The notes under the pieces were generated by a model that did no database searches, was not told the origin of the DNA, and worked only from the letters and a program-made list of their open reading frames with translations. Below are positions 57,002 through 64,000 of a stretch of DNA of 64,000 bases, one piece after another (the first letter of the stretch is position 1; every line of letters starts with the position of its first letter). Where the stretch lies: contig CAWFLT010000014.1 in assembly GCA_963816795.1 (NCBI GenBank), positions 62,001 to 126,000 on the forward strand. The letters run 5' to 3'. Both the position numbers and the translations under genes were made by a program. The stretch comes from CAWFLT01 sp963816795 (GTDB lineage Bacteria > Acidobacteriota > Vicinamibacteria > Vicinamibacterales > SCN-69-37).

Positions 57002-58351
57002 CTAATCCCCATACCCTCCGCCCCCGCCGCTGGCGAGGTTCTCGAAGCGCGTGTACTGCTTGATGAAGGCGAGCCGCGCCGTGCCGGTCGGGCCGTTCCG
57101 TTGCTTGCCGACGATGATCTCCGCGATCCCTTCGGACTCGGGACGCTTTTCGCCTTCGACCGAGTACATCTCCTCGCGGAAGATGAACATCACGACGTCG
57201 GCGTCCTGCTCGAGCGCGCCCGACTCACGCAGGTCGGAGAGCTGCGGCCGGTGGTCGCCGCGGGTCTCGGGCGCGCGGCTGAGCTGGCTCAGCGCGATGA
57301 TTGGGATGTTCAGTTCTTTCGCGAGAATCTTGAGCGAGCGGGAAATCGACGCCAGCTCCTGTTGCCGGTTATCGAAGCGCCCTCGGCCCTGCATGAGCTG
57401 GAGATAGTCGACCACGAGCAGGTCGAGGCCGTGCTCGAGCTTCAGTCGCCGCGCCTTCGCACGCATCTCGAGGATGCCGACCGACGGCGTGTCGTCGATG
57501 AACACCCTGGCCTCGTGGAGCCGCGCAAAGGCGTCGACGAGCCGCGCGTAATCCTGCTCGCCGAGGAACCCGCCGCGGAAGCGATGGGCATCGACGCGCG
57601 CCTCCGACGTGAGCATGCGCATGAAGAGCTGCTCTTTCGACATCTCGAGACTGAAGATGCCGCAGGTCTTCTTGGCCTCGATGCCGCAATGCAGCATGAC
57701 GTTGAGGACGAAGCTCGTCTTGCCCATCGCCGGCCGCGCCGCGACGATGATGAGATCCGACTTCTGGAAGCCGGACGTCATCTCGTCGAGCCGCTCGAAG
57801 CCGCTTGGCACGCCGGTCACGAGGCCGCGATGCTCCTGGAGCTGCTCGATGAGCTGATAACCGGAGTCGACCAGCTCGCTCAACTTGATGAAGCCGGCCC
57901 GGAGACGATGCTCCGCGATCTGAAAGATCGAGCGCTCGGCTTCGTCGAGCAGATCGTCGGCGTCCTCCTCGGCGTCGTAGGCACGAGACAACACGTCGGT
58001 CGCGGATTGAATCAGCCGCCGGAGGGTCGACTTCTCCTTGACGATCCTGGCGTAGTACTCGACGTTCGCTGAACGCGGCACGCCGTCCGTGAGGGACGAA
58101 ATGTAGGCGGGACCGCCGACTTCCTCGAGCTCCCCGGTCCGCGTGAGCTCGTCCTTGAGCGTGACCAGATCGACCGGCTCGCTGCGATCAGTGAGCCCGA
58201 CCATCTTCTCGAAGATGCGCCGGTGCGCATCGCGGAAGAAATCCGTCGCGTCGACGACCTCGGCGGCCTGATTGAACGCCTGGTTGTTGATGAGCACCGC
58301 ACCAAGCACGCACTTCTCGGCTTCGAGATTGTGCGGAAGGGTGCGGTCCAT
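57002..58351 (-). CDS. dnaB: Replicative DNA helicase DnaB
   Basis: 449 aa. N-terminal domain LPHNLEAEKCVLGAVLI, then RecA-like core: TGVPSGFERLDEMTSGFQ, Walker A ARPAMGKTSF, DLLVVDYLQLMQG, SRSLKILAKEL and the arginine-finger region LSDLRESGALEQDADV. Gly-rich C-terminal end. Normal length, intact. Between rplI and alr. Confidence 0.97.
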   Translation of the reverse strand: MDRTLPHNLEAEKCVLGAVLINNQAFNQAAEVVDATDFFRDAHRRIFEKMVGLTDRSEPVDLVTLKDELTRTGELEEVGGPAYISSLTDGVPRSANVEYYARIVKEKSTLRRLIQSATDVLSRAYDAEEDADDLLDEAERSIFQIAEHRLRAGFIKLSELVDSGYQLIEQLQEHRGLVTGVPSGFERLDEMTSGFQKSDLIIVAARPAMGKTSFVLNVMLHCGIEAKKTCGIFSLEMSKEQLFMRMLTSEARVDAHRFRGGFLGEQDYARLVDAFARLHEARVFIDDTPSVGILEMRAKARRLKLEHGLDLLVVDYLQLMQGRGRFDNRQQELASISRSLKILAKELNIPIIALSQLSRAPETRGDHRPQLSDLRESGALEQDADVVMFIFREEMYSVEGEKRPESEGIAEIIVGKQRNGPTGTARLAFIKQYTRFENLASGGGGGYGD

Positions 58352-58363
58352 GGGATGACGCTC

Positions 58364-58390
58364 GCTAACTTCGAAGTTCGAAGTTTGAAA
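58364..58390. repeat. TTCGAA-family intergenic repeat
   Basis: AACTTCGAAGTTCGAAGTTTG in the rplI-dnaB spacer. Confidence 0.6.
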
Positions 58391-58403
58391 GTCGCGGCGG
58401 CCG

Positions 58404-58856
58404 CTATTCGGCCGCCACGACTTTCAGCTTGACGTTGGCCGTGAGCTCGCGATGGAGCTTGATCGGCACGACGTGCTCGCCGAGCGTCTTGATCGGGTCA
58501 GTGAGCTGGATCCGGCGGCGATCGATCGTCAGCTCGCGCGCGGCCAGCGCATCGGCGATGTCGGCCGAGGTGACCGATCCGTACAGCGTTTCCTGCTCAC
58601 CAACGCGGCGGGCAATCGACAACTCGACGGCCTCGAGGCGCGTCGCCAGCGCCTGCGCGACGCTGAGCTCTTCGGCCTCGCGTGCGTCCGCCTTGCTGCG
58701 TTCGCGCTCGACCTGACGCTTGTTCTCGTCAGTGACCGCCAGGGCCAGCTTGCGCGGAAACAGATAGTTCCGGGCGTAGCCGTCCGCGACCTTCACGATC
58801 TCGCCGCGGTGGCCGAGATGCTCGACGTGCTCTTTGAGAATGACTTCAATGGACAT
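58404..58856 (-). CDS. rplI: 50S ribosomal protein L9
   Basis: 150 aa. N-terminal domain with MSIEVILKEHVEHLGHRGEIVKVADGYARNYLFPRK-type signature (G-rich turn, RNYLFP), a long helix, and C-terminal domain with LYGSVTSADIADAL. Binds domain V of 23S rRNA. Intact, downstream of rpsR. Confidence 0.97.
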   Translation of the reverse strand: MSIEVILKEHVEHLGHRGEIVKVADGYARNYLFPRKLALAVTDENKRQVERERSKADAREAEELSVAQALATRLEAVELSIARRVGEQETLYGSVTSADIADALAARELTIDRRRIQLTDPIKTLGEHVVPIKLHRELTANVKLKVVAAE

Positions 58857-58869
58857 GATGGCTCCTGAA

Positions 58870-58899
58870 GACTCCCGGAGTCTGCCGACTCCGGGAGTC
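58870..58899 (-). terminator. Intercistronic hairpin rpsR-rplI
   Basis: GACTCCCGGAGTC-TGCC-GACTCCGGGAGTC: perfect 13-bp stem with 4-base loop; each arm is itself nearly palindromic. No U run; it may be an mRNA-processing or stabilising stem rather than a terminator. Confidence 0.6.
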
Positions 58900-58902
58900 C
58901 TA

Positions 58903-59208
58903 TCAATCAGTCGTGTACGGCACGAACGCGAGCGTCCGCGCGCGCTTGATGGCCGTCTGCAACGCGCGCTGGTGGGTCGCGCACACGCCGGAAATGCGGC
59001 GCGGCTGGATCTTGCCGCGCTCCGGGATGAACGGCGCCAGGAGCTTCACGTCCTTGTAGCCGATGTAGTCGATCTTGTCGACGCAGAACTTGCACACGCG
59101 CCGGCGCCGAAAGAACGTCCGCCGGCCGCCCTTCTCGCCTGCGGCGCTCTTGCTGCCGCCGCGTCCGCCGCCACCGCGCCCGCCGCCGTCCTTGTCAAAT
59201 TCGCTCAT
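58903..59208 (-). CDS. rpsR: 30S ribosomal protein S18
   Basis: 101 aa. The core RRRRVCKFCVDKIDYIGYKDV and RISGVCATHQRALQTAIKRAR is S18. Three cysteines (C-x2-C and a third in GVC) suggest the zinc-binding form. The N-terminal ~35 residues are a Gly/Lys-rich extension. The start overlaps the rpsF stop (ATGA). Confidence 0.96.
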   Translation of the reverse strand: MSEFDKDGGGRGGGGRGGSKSAAGEKGGRRTFFRRRRVCKFCVDKIDYIGYKDVKLLAPFIPERGKIQPRRISGVCATHQRALQTAIKRARTLAFVPYTTD

Positions 59209-59672
59209 CGGTCACCTCCGGGGCGGAAGCTGTCGCCGCCGCCGTCGCCGTCCTCGTCGTCCTCTTCCCGCCGATGCCGCTCGGTCTCGGTCGGCTCGGG
59301 CGGGAGACCTCGACGCACGCGGCGCTTGGCCATATTGTCCTTGCGGCGCGTCTTCGCCCGCTCGGCCACCGCCAGTTCCTCGTCGACGCGCACGACCAGG
59401 TGACGGATGACATTGTCGAAGACGCGAAGCCGGCGATCGAGCTCGGCGACCATCGGCGCCGGCCCGTTGATGACTTCGAGCACGTAGACGCCTTCACGAT
59501 GGCCGGCAATCTCGTAGGCCAGCTTGCGGCGTCCCCAGTTCTCGGTCTTTTCGATGGTCGCGCCGAAACGATCGGTGACCGCCGTGACCTGCTGGTGCAG
59601 CTCGGCGAGGGCCTCTTCGGTGGCCTCGGGGGGAGTGATGTAGATCAGTTCGTACTGTCGAACGGTGCTCAT
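59205..59672 (-). CDS. rpsF: 30S ribosomal protein S6
   Basis: 155 aa. Core QYELIYITPPEATEEAL, ENWGRRKLAYEIAGHREG and VIRHLVVRVDEE. The C-terminal ~45 residues are a charged extension with Asp/Glu and Gly runs (REEDDEDGDGGG). Partner of S18 on the platform. Start ATG 59672 chosen as the family start; upstream in-frame ATGs exist. Confidence 0.95.
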   Translation of the reverse strand: MSTVRQYELIYITPPEATEEALAELHQQVTAVTDRFGATIEKTENWGRRKLAYEIAGHREGVYVLEVINGPAPMVAELDRRLRVFDNVIRHLVVRVDEELAVAERAKTRRKDNMAKRRVRRGLPPEPTETERHRREEDDEDGDGGGDSFRPGGDR

Positions 59673-59727
59673 GTGCCTCCTTCTGGACATCAGGCCGCCC
59701 TCCAGGGAAGGCGGCAAGGAGCGTTGG

Positions 59728-60309
59728 TTACGACGACGTCGTGTCGTCGGCGCGATTGAAGATGTTCATCATCTTCGCCAATCCGTCGGAGAGCCAGGTC
59801 TCGACGGCGTCGGCGGCCCGGGTCATCGCCGCATCAATCCCGGACTGTTCGTCGGGCGCGAACCTGGCCAACACGTGGTCGGCCAGATCGCGCCGGTCAT
59901 CCCCGCGGCCCACGCCGATGCGGAGCCGCGCGTAGTCGATCGTTCCCAGAGACTCGGCAATCGATCGTAACCCGTTGTGGCCGCCTTCGCTCCCGGTCGC
60001 GCGGGTCCGCAACCGCCCGAGCGGCAGGTTGACGTCGTCGCACACGATCAAGAGCTCCGCGGTCTCGACCTTGTAGAACCTCGCGAGCCCGGCCACCGCC
60101 GCGCCGCTCAGATTCATGAAGGTCATCGGCTTGGCGAGAAGCACGCTCTCCTCAGGCCGCCGCCACTTCGCCTGCAGCGCTTCGACCGGCGCCATCTCGA
60201 ACGCCACGCCGGCGCGCGCCGCCAATCGATCGATCACGCCGAACCCGACGTTGTGCCTGGTCCCGCGATACTTCTCGCCCGGATTGCCAAGCCCAACCAC
60301 GAGTTTCAT
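59728..60309 (-). CDS. pth: Peptidyl-tRNA hydrolase
   Basis: 193 aa. Recycles peptidyl-tRNA. MKLVVGLGNPGEKYRGTRHNVGF contains the catalytic-type histidine, then KPMTFMNLSG, LIVCDDVNLPLGRLR and GSEGGHNGLRSI. Start ATG 60309, 7 bases after the rplY stop, the common rplY-pth order. Intact. Confidence 0.96.
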   Translation of the reverse strand: MKLVVGLGNPGEKYRGTRHNVGFGVIDRLAARAGVAFEMAPVEALQAKWRRPEESVLLAKPMTFMNLSGAAVAGLARFYKVETAELLIVCDDVNLPLGRLRTRATGSEGGHNGLRSIAESLGTIDYARLRIGVGRGDDRRDLADHVLARFAPDEQSGIDAAMTRAADAVETWLSDGLAKMMNIFNRADDTTSS

Positions 60310-60316
60310 GCCGTAC

Positions 60317-60988
60317 TTACTTTTCCTTGTCCTCGTCCTTCTCGATCTTGCCCTTCTTGATGACTTCGGGCTCGGCCGGGACCGTCGGCGAGGCCGCTGC
60401 CGCCGCGTCAACCGCCACCGGCTCCTCGACGACCTTCGGCGCCACGATATGGACGATCAGCATGTCACTGTCGCTGACCGGCTTCCACTTGCCGCCCGTC
60501 GCTACGTCGCGCACGCGCACGCCGTCGTGCAGCATGAGCTCCGTGATGTCGACGGTGATGTGCTCGGGAATGTCCGCCGGCAACACTTCGATGACGATAT
60601 CGCGATGCACGAAGTCGACCACGCCGCCTTCGGCCTTGACGCCCTTGGCGTCGCCCACCAGGTGAACCGGCACCGTGACACGGAGGAGCTTGTCCATCGC
60701 GACGCGGTAGAAGTCGGCGTGCAGCAGATCATGCTCCACGGGATGGATCTGGTACTCCTTCACGAGCACGCGCACGTCGCTCGCGCCCTCCACTTTGAGC
60801 GCGATCAGCGTGTTGACGCCGCTCTGTGAGTGAAGAATCCGGAACAGGGCCTTTGGATCGACGGCCAGTGCCTCGGCTTGACGAGCCTCGCCATAGAGCA
60901 CCGCCGGAATCTTGCCTTCGCGGCGCAGCCGCCCCGATTCATTCTTGCCGAACCGATCGCGGCGGACGGCTTCGAGTGTCGCTTCCAT
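60317..60988 (-). CDS. rplY: 50S ribosomal protein L25/general stress protein Ctc
   Basis: 223 aa, the long (TL5/Ctc) form. N-terminal 5S-rRNA-binding domain RDRFGKNESGRLRREGKIPAVLYG and C-terminal beta domain with HLVGDAKGVKAEGG and LPADIPEHITVDIT. A charged, Lys-rich tail ends the protein. Intact. Confidence 0.95.
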   Translation of the reverse strand: MEATLEAVRRDRFGKNESGRLRREGKIPAVLYGEARQAEALAVDPKALFRILHSQSGVNTLIALKVEGASDVRVLVKEYQIHPVEHDLLHADFYRVAMDKLLRVTVPVHLVGDAKGVKAEGGVVDFVHRDIVIEVLPADIPEHITVDITELMLHDGVRVRDVATGGKWKPVSDSDMLIVHIVAPKVVEEPVAVDAAAAASPTVPAEPEVIKKGKIEKDEDKEK

Positions 60989-61022
60989 AACTGCTACCTT
61001 CCTCGTTGGCCTTCAGAACAGG

Positions 61023-61967
61023 TCAGACAAACAACTTCGAGACCGAAGTCTCCTCGTGAATGCTCCGGATCGCCTGCGCGAGCAGGCGCGCGACCGACAG
61101 GACGACGATCTTCTCGCAGGCGGCCTTCTCACCGGCAATCGGAATCGTGTTGGTCACGACCAGCCGGTCGATCGGCGCCGCGTCGATGCGCTTCAGCGCG
61201 GGGCCCGACAGCACGCCGTGCACGGCGCTCGCCAGCACGCGGCTGGCGCCGTTGTCCTTGAGCGCCTGCGCCGCGCCCTGGATGGTGCCCGCGGTGTCAA
61301 TGATGTCGTCTGCGATGACACACACGCGGCCTCTGACGTCGCCGACGACATTCATGACTTCGGCGGTGCCATCTTCGCTCCGCCGTTTGTCGACGATCGC
61401 GAGGTCGGCGTCGAGACGCTTCGCGTACGCGCGCGCCCGCTCGGCGCCACCGGCGTCGGGGGAGACGATCGTCACCGGACCGAAATTCTGCCGCGCGAGA
61501 TAGTCAATGATGACCGGCGCCGCGAAGAGATGGTCAACGGGAATGTCGAAAAATGCCTGAATCTGCGCCTTGTGCAGATCCATCGTCAGCACGCGATTCG
61601 TGCCGGCGGCACTGAGCAGGTTGGCGACGAGCTTCGCCGAGATCGGCACCCGCGGCTTGTCCTTGCGGTCCTGCCGGGCATACCCGTAGTACGGGATGAC
61701 GGCGGTGATGCGCGAGGCGGACGACCGGCGAAACGCGTCGATCATCACGCACAATTCGATGAGGTGCTCATCGACCGGCGTGCACGTCGGCTGGATGATG
61801 AAGACGTCCGTGCCGCGGATGTTCTCGTCGATTTGGAACGAGACTTCCGAGTCCGGAAAGCGATGCAGGCGCGCGGCGCCCAGCGGGATGCCGAGGTGCT
61901 CGGCGATCTCTCGCGCCAGCGCGGGATGCGCGCTTCCCGAAAAGAGCTTCAACTGCCCGTGAATCAT
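61023..61967 (-). CDS. prs: Ribose-phosphate pyrophosphokinase
   Basis: 314 aa. Makes PRPP for nucleotide, His and Trp synthesis. KLFSGSAHPALAREIAEHLG, FPDSEVSFQIDENIRG, FIIQPTC, YYGYARQDRK, VLTMDLHKAQIQAFF and the PRPP-binding loop VIADDIIDTAGTI. Start ATG 61967; the open frame further upstream crosses the tRNA gene and is not coding. Intact. Confidence 0.96.
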   Translation of the reverse strand: MIHGQLKLFSGSAHPALAREIAEHLGIPLGAARLHRFPDSEVSFQIDENIRGTDVFIIQPTCTPVDEHLIELCVMIDAFRRSSASRITAVIPYYGYARQDRKDKPRVPISAKLVANLLSAAGTNRVLTMDLHKAQIQAFFDIPVDHLFAAPVIIDYLARQNFGPVTIVSPDAGGAERARAYAKRLDADLAIVDKRRSEDGTAEVMNVVGDVRGRVCVIADDIIDTAGTIQGAAQALKDNGASRVLASAVHGVLSGPALKRIDAAPIDRLVVTNTIPIAGEKAACEKIVVLSVARLLAQAIRSIHEETSVSKLFV

Positions 61968-62022
61968 GGCCTGGTGTCGTTCGCTCGCTGCCCGCACATC
62001 CCCTGCACACCCAGGGCGGTTT

Positions 62023-62097
62023 TGGTTGGGGCGGGAGGATTCGAACCTCCGAATACGGGATCCAAAGTCCCGCGCCTTACCGCTTGGCCACGCCCCA
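62023..62097 (-). tRNA. tRNA-Gln (TTG anticodon)
   Basis: Acceptor TGGGGCG/CGCCCCA, anticodon stem CGGGA/TCCCG with loop CTTTGGA, anticodon TTG; discriminator A, CCA encoded. 75 bases, between ispE and prs. Confidence 0.95.
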
Positions 62098-62201
62098 ACT
62101 GTCGAACCTGATTGGCGAGGGTCGGTACTGACCGGACGGTGCACCTAGGCTCCGCGTTCCTCAGTCTGGGCGCACGTGCCCGTCGCGAACACGAAAGTCT
62201 A

Positions 62202-63089
62202 TCACACGCCCACCCGCCGGGCCGCCTCCCGGCGGTTGATGGTCCGGGTCAGGCAGATGAGCCAGTCCGCCCGCTGGAGCTTGCGCGAGGCCACCTTGGC
62301 CTGGGCCTCTGAAAACAGCCCGAAAACCGCCGACCCGCTTCCCGTCATCCCGGCCGCCGACGCGCCCTCCCGGAGGCAGGCCTCCACCATCTCCCGAATC
62401 ATTGGATGGCGCCTGGCCACGGGCCCTTCCAGGTCGTTCACGAGCCGAATCGGCCCGCTTGGCCACCCGAGATCGACATCGCGCGAGGACGACGCCTCCG
62501 CGGCGCCCGCGGCGCGATCCTCATCGAGCCACCGATACGCGTCGGCCGTCGACACCCCAAACGACGGCTTGATGACGACGACGCCAAGCCGGGCAGCGTC
62601 GTCGACCGGGTACAGCTCATCGCCACGGCCGGTGCCGAGCGCGGTCCCGCCCTGGAGAAAGAACGGCACGTCGGCACCGAGCTCCGACGCCAACCGCGCC
62701 AGCTCACGTCGAGGCCGCCGGGCTTCCCAGAGCACGTTCAGTCCGGCGAGCGTCGCGGCTGCATCGGCGCTTCCACCACCCAGCCCGGCCGCGGCCGGAA
62801 TCGTCTTCTCGAGGCGCACGTGCACGTCGCGCGGATCTCCCGGGCGCCCGATCGCTCGCCACAAGAGCTCCGCGGCGCGCCAGACGAGGTTCGTGCGATC
62901 GGCGGGCACGTTGGGATGGCGCGTGTCGAGAACGAACGGGCCGCGCCGGGTCGTGAACCGCAACCTGTCCGCGAGCGCGATCGATTGCATCAGCGTGCGG
63001 ACGTCGTGATAGCCGTCGTCCCGGCGCGTCGCGACGCGCAGGGTCAAGTTGATTTTTGCCGGAGGGTGAAGTGTCAGCACGCGCGACAT
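62202..63089 (-). CDS. ispE: 4-diphosphocytidyl-2-C-methyl-D-erythritol kinase
   Basis: 295 aa GHMP kinase of the MEP pathway. AKINLTLRVATRRDDGYHDV at the N-terminus, ATP loop IPAAAGLGGGSADAAAT, LGADVPFFLQGGTALGTGRG and the C-terminal MTGSGSAVFGLF. Start ATG 63089 follows the lipoprotein stop by 2 bases. Intact. Confidence 0.95.
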   Translation of the reverse strand: MSRVLTLHPPAKINLTLRVATRRDDGYHDVRTLMQSIALADRLRFTTRRGPFVLDTRHPNVPADRTNLVWRAAELLWRAIGRPGDPRDVHVRLEKTIPAAAGLGGGSADAAATLAGLNVLWEARRPRRELARLASELGADVPFFLQGGTALGTGRGDELYPVDDAARLGVVVIKPSFGVSTADAYRWLDEDRAAGAAEASSSRDVDLGWPSGPIRLVNDLEGPVARRHPMIREMVEACLREGASAAGMTGSGSAVFGLFSEAQAKVASRKLQRADWLICLTRTINRREAARRVGV

Positions 63090-63091
63090 CG

Positions 63092-63907
63092 CTACTTCCT
63101 CCCAAAGGGACCGGCGGCCCTCAACTCCTCGAGGGTCATGGGGGCGGCGGCCGCCGCACCGGCTGGCGGGTCGAACACCGCCGCCTGCAGATCCGCGTTG
63201 ATCTCGAGTTGTTCGATCGTCCGCACCCGAATGCTCGACGTCTCGCTGCCGGCGACGGCGTCGATTTGAAGCGCGGTCGGGAAGGCGCTGCGCTCCCGTT
63301 CGTAGCGATGCACGGTCAGCGCGTCGAGGATCGCCGCCGTCGTCTGCCAGGCCCCAGCGCGCCGTTCGAGAAACACCGTCCCCTCGGCGGTCGTGACCGC
63401 GAGCCGCTGGCCGAAGCGCATGGCCTTTTCGACATCGAACCCGCGCACGGCGCATCCGGCGAGCACGGCCAGCAGGCGATCGGGTGACACTTTGACGCCG
63501 ACGATGGTTTCGACGATCTCGTCGGCACGCGCCGTGACGACACGGTTGTCATCGTGGAGCAGGTAGACGGCCCGTTCGGCCGTCCCCGCCAGCGTGAGGA
63601 ACGGCCGGCCGGCGCCGACGACTTGCAGGAAGATCTGCCCGCGACTCGTGAGCGCGACAATCGCCGAGATCGTGGGAAACCCCTGCCCGGCGCTTCGTCC
63701 CGACAGACGCAGCGTGGCGCTATAGGTCCGGACGTCGCGACACGCTTTGGTCGCCTCGGCCCACGCGGGTCCGGCATCGAGCGCCGGCTCACCCGGACCG
63801 GCCGGCGCGACGAACGCACTCGTGCCGCACGCAGCGACGCCGAGACACACCACAAGCACGCAAGCCTTCAACACGAAGGACACGAAGTTCACGAAGACAC
63901 GACTCAC
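63092..63907 (-). CDS. LolB/DUF4292-like lipoprotein
   Basis: 271 aa. Lipoprotein signal peptide with lipobox VAACG at about residue 27. The rest is beta-rich (ATLRLSGRSAGQGFPTISAIVAL, GQIFLQVVGAGRPFLTL), as in LolA/LolB-fold proteins that carry lipids or lipoproteins in the periplasm; the identity with LolB is not certain. Starts at GTG 63907, overlapping the preceding stop (GTGA). LolB is often next to ispE and prs in other bacteria, which supports the guess. Confidence 0.6.
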   Translation of the reverse strand: MSRVFVNFVSFVLKACVLVVCLGVAACGTSAFVAPAGPGEPALDAGPAWAEATKACRDVRTYSATLRLSGRSAGQGFPTISAIVALTSRGQIFLQVVGAGRPFLTLAGTAERAVYLLHDDNRVVTARADEIVETIVGVKVSPDRLLAVLAGCAVRGFDVEKAMRFGQRLAVTTAEGTVFLERRAGAWQTTAAILDALTVHRYERERSAFPTALQIDAVAGSETSSIRVRTIEQLEINADLQAAVFDPPAGAAAAAPMTLEELRAAGPFGRK

Positions 63908-64000
63908 TTGCCCGCGAGTTCTCGCGCCCGGTCCCGCTTCCTGGTCACCGCCGCAACGTCGATGCCTTCTTTGTCGCCGGTGAGTGCGCGGTCGAACGCG
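63904..64000 (-). CDS. C-terminal end of an upstream gene (partial)
   Basis: The last ~31 codons read AFDRALTGDKEGIDVAAVT and end ELAGK. Too short to identify; a TPR-type helical end is possible. Stop overlaps the lipoprotein start. Confidence 0.5.
   Translation of the reverse strand, partial: AFDRALTGDKEGIDVAAVTRKRDRARELAGK

Noticed and set aside
61968..62144. Upstream extension of prs
   Set aside because: It reads through tRNA-Gln; the family start is ATG 61967.

Overview
The window looks like a GC-rich chromosome fragment from the phylum Acidobacteriota, probably a Vicinamibacteria-type lineage. The basis is inference: three tandem VWFA-related proteins of a kind typical of Acidobacteria, a serine/threonine kinase with TolB-N-like and TPR regions, a DUF2723 membrane protein, DinB/DUF1569 proteins, and the codon bias. 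Almost every housekeeping gene is on the minus strand, so transcription runs from high to low coordinates.

Layout, right to left in transcription order. (1) 64.0-47.8 kb: a housekeeping block with a lipoprotein, ispE, tRNA-Gln, prs, rplY, pth, rpsF-rpsR-rplI, dnaB, alr, an orphan four-helix-bundle gene on the plus strand, radA, a PIN/TRAM + PlsC reading frame, a B3/B4-domain protein, ispDF, gltX and rlmB. (2) 47.6-32.8 kb: the transcription/translation core, tRNA-Thr, -Tyr, -Gly, -Thr, tuf, rpmG, tRNA-Trp, secE, nusG, rplK-A-J-L, rpoB, rpoC, closed by a strong hairpin. (3) 32.5-7.4 kb: an accessory block inserted between rpoC and the str operon. It holds small soluble proteins (ASCH-like, DUF1697, DinB, HAD, DUF4399 remnant, gamma-glutamylcyclotransferase-like), an exported esterase, the DUF2723 protein, the kinase, the VWFA trio, and an operon of a membrane-bound spermidine-synthase-like protein followed by five tandem paralogues of an exported Rossmann-like family. 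(4) 7.3-0 kb: the str and S10 operons run together (rpsL, rpsG, fusA, rpsJ, rplC, rplD, rplW, rplB, rpsS, rplV, rpsC) from one recognisable sigma70-type promoter.

Many genes, including rplV, rplB, rplW, rplD, fusA, rpoB, rpoC, rplJ and rplA, are broken by single-base frameshifts. Nearly all are one surplus base in a G/C context, and removing the inferred extra bases restores whole-codon gene lengths. I read these as residual insertion errors of a long-read assembly, and I give gene spans across them. A 1.2-kb stretch at 28.0-29.3 kb is much denser in such breaks.

The most notable biology: (a) RpoB carries an extra eight-cysteine insertion whose first half copies the spacing of the RpoC zinc-binding domain; (b) the spermidine-synthase-like gene plus five exported Rossmann-like paralogues form an undescribed-looking operon; (c) an octanucleotide tandem repeat lies inside the alr coding region, where copy number sets the reading frame; (d) the intergenic spacers are filled by several families of short palindromic or tandem repeats.
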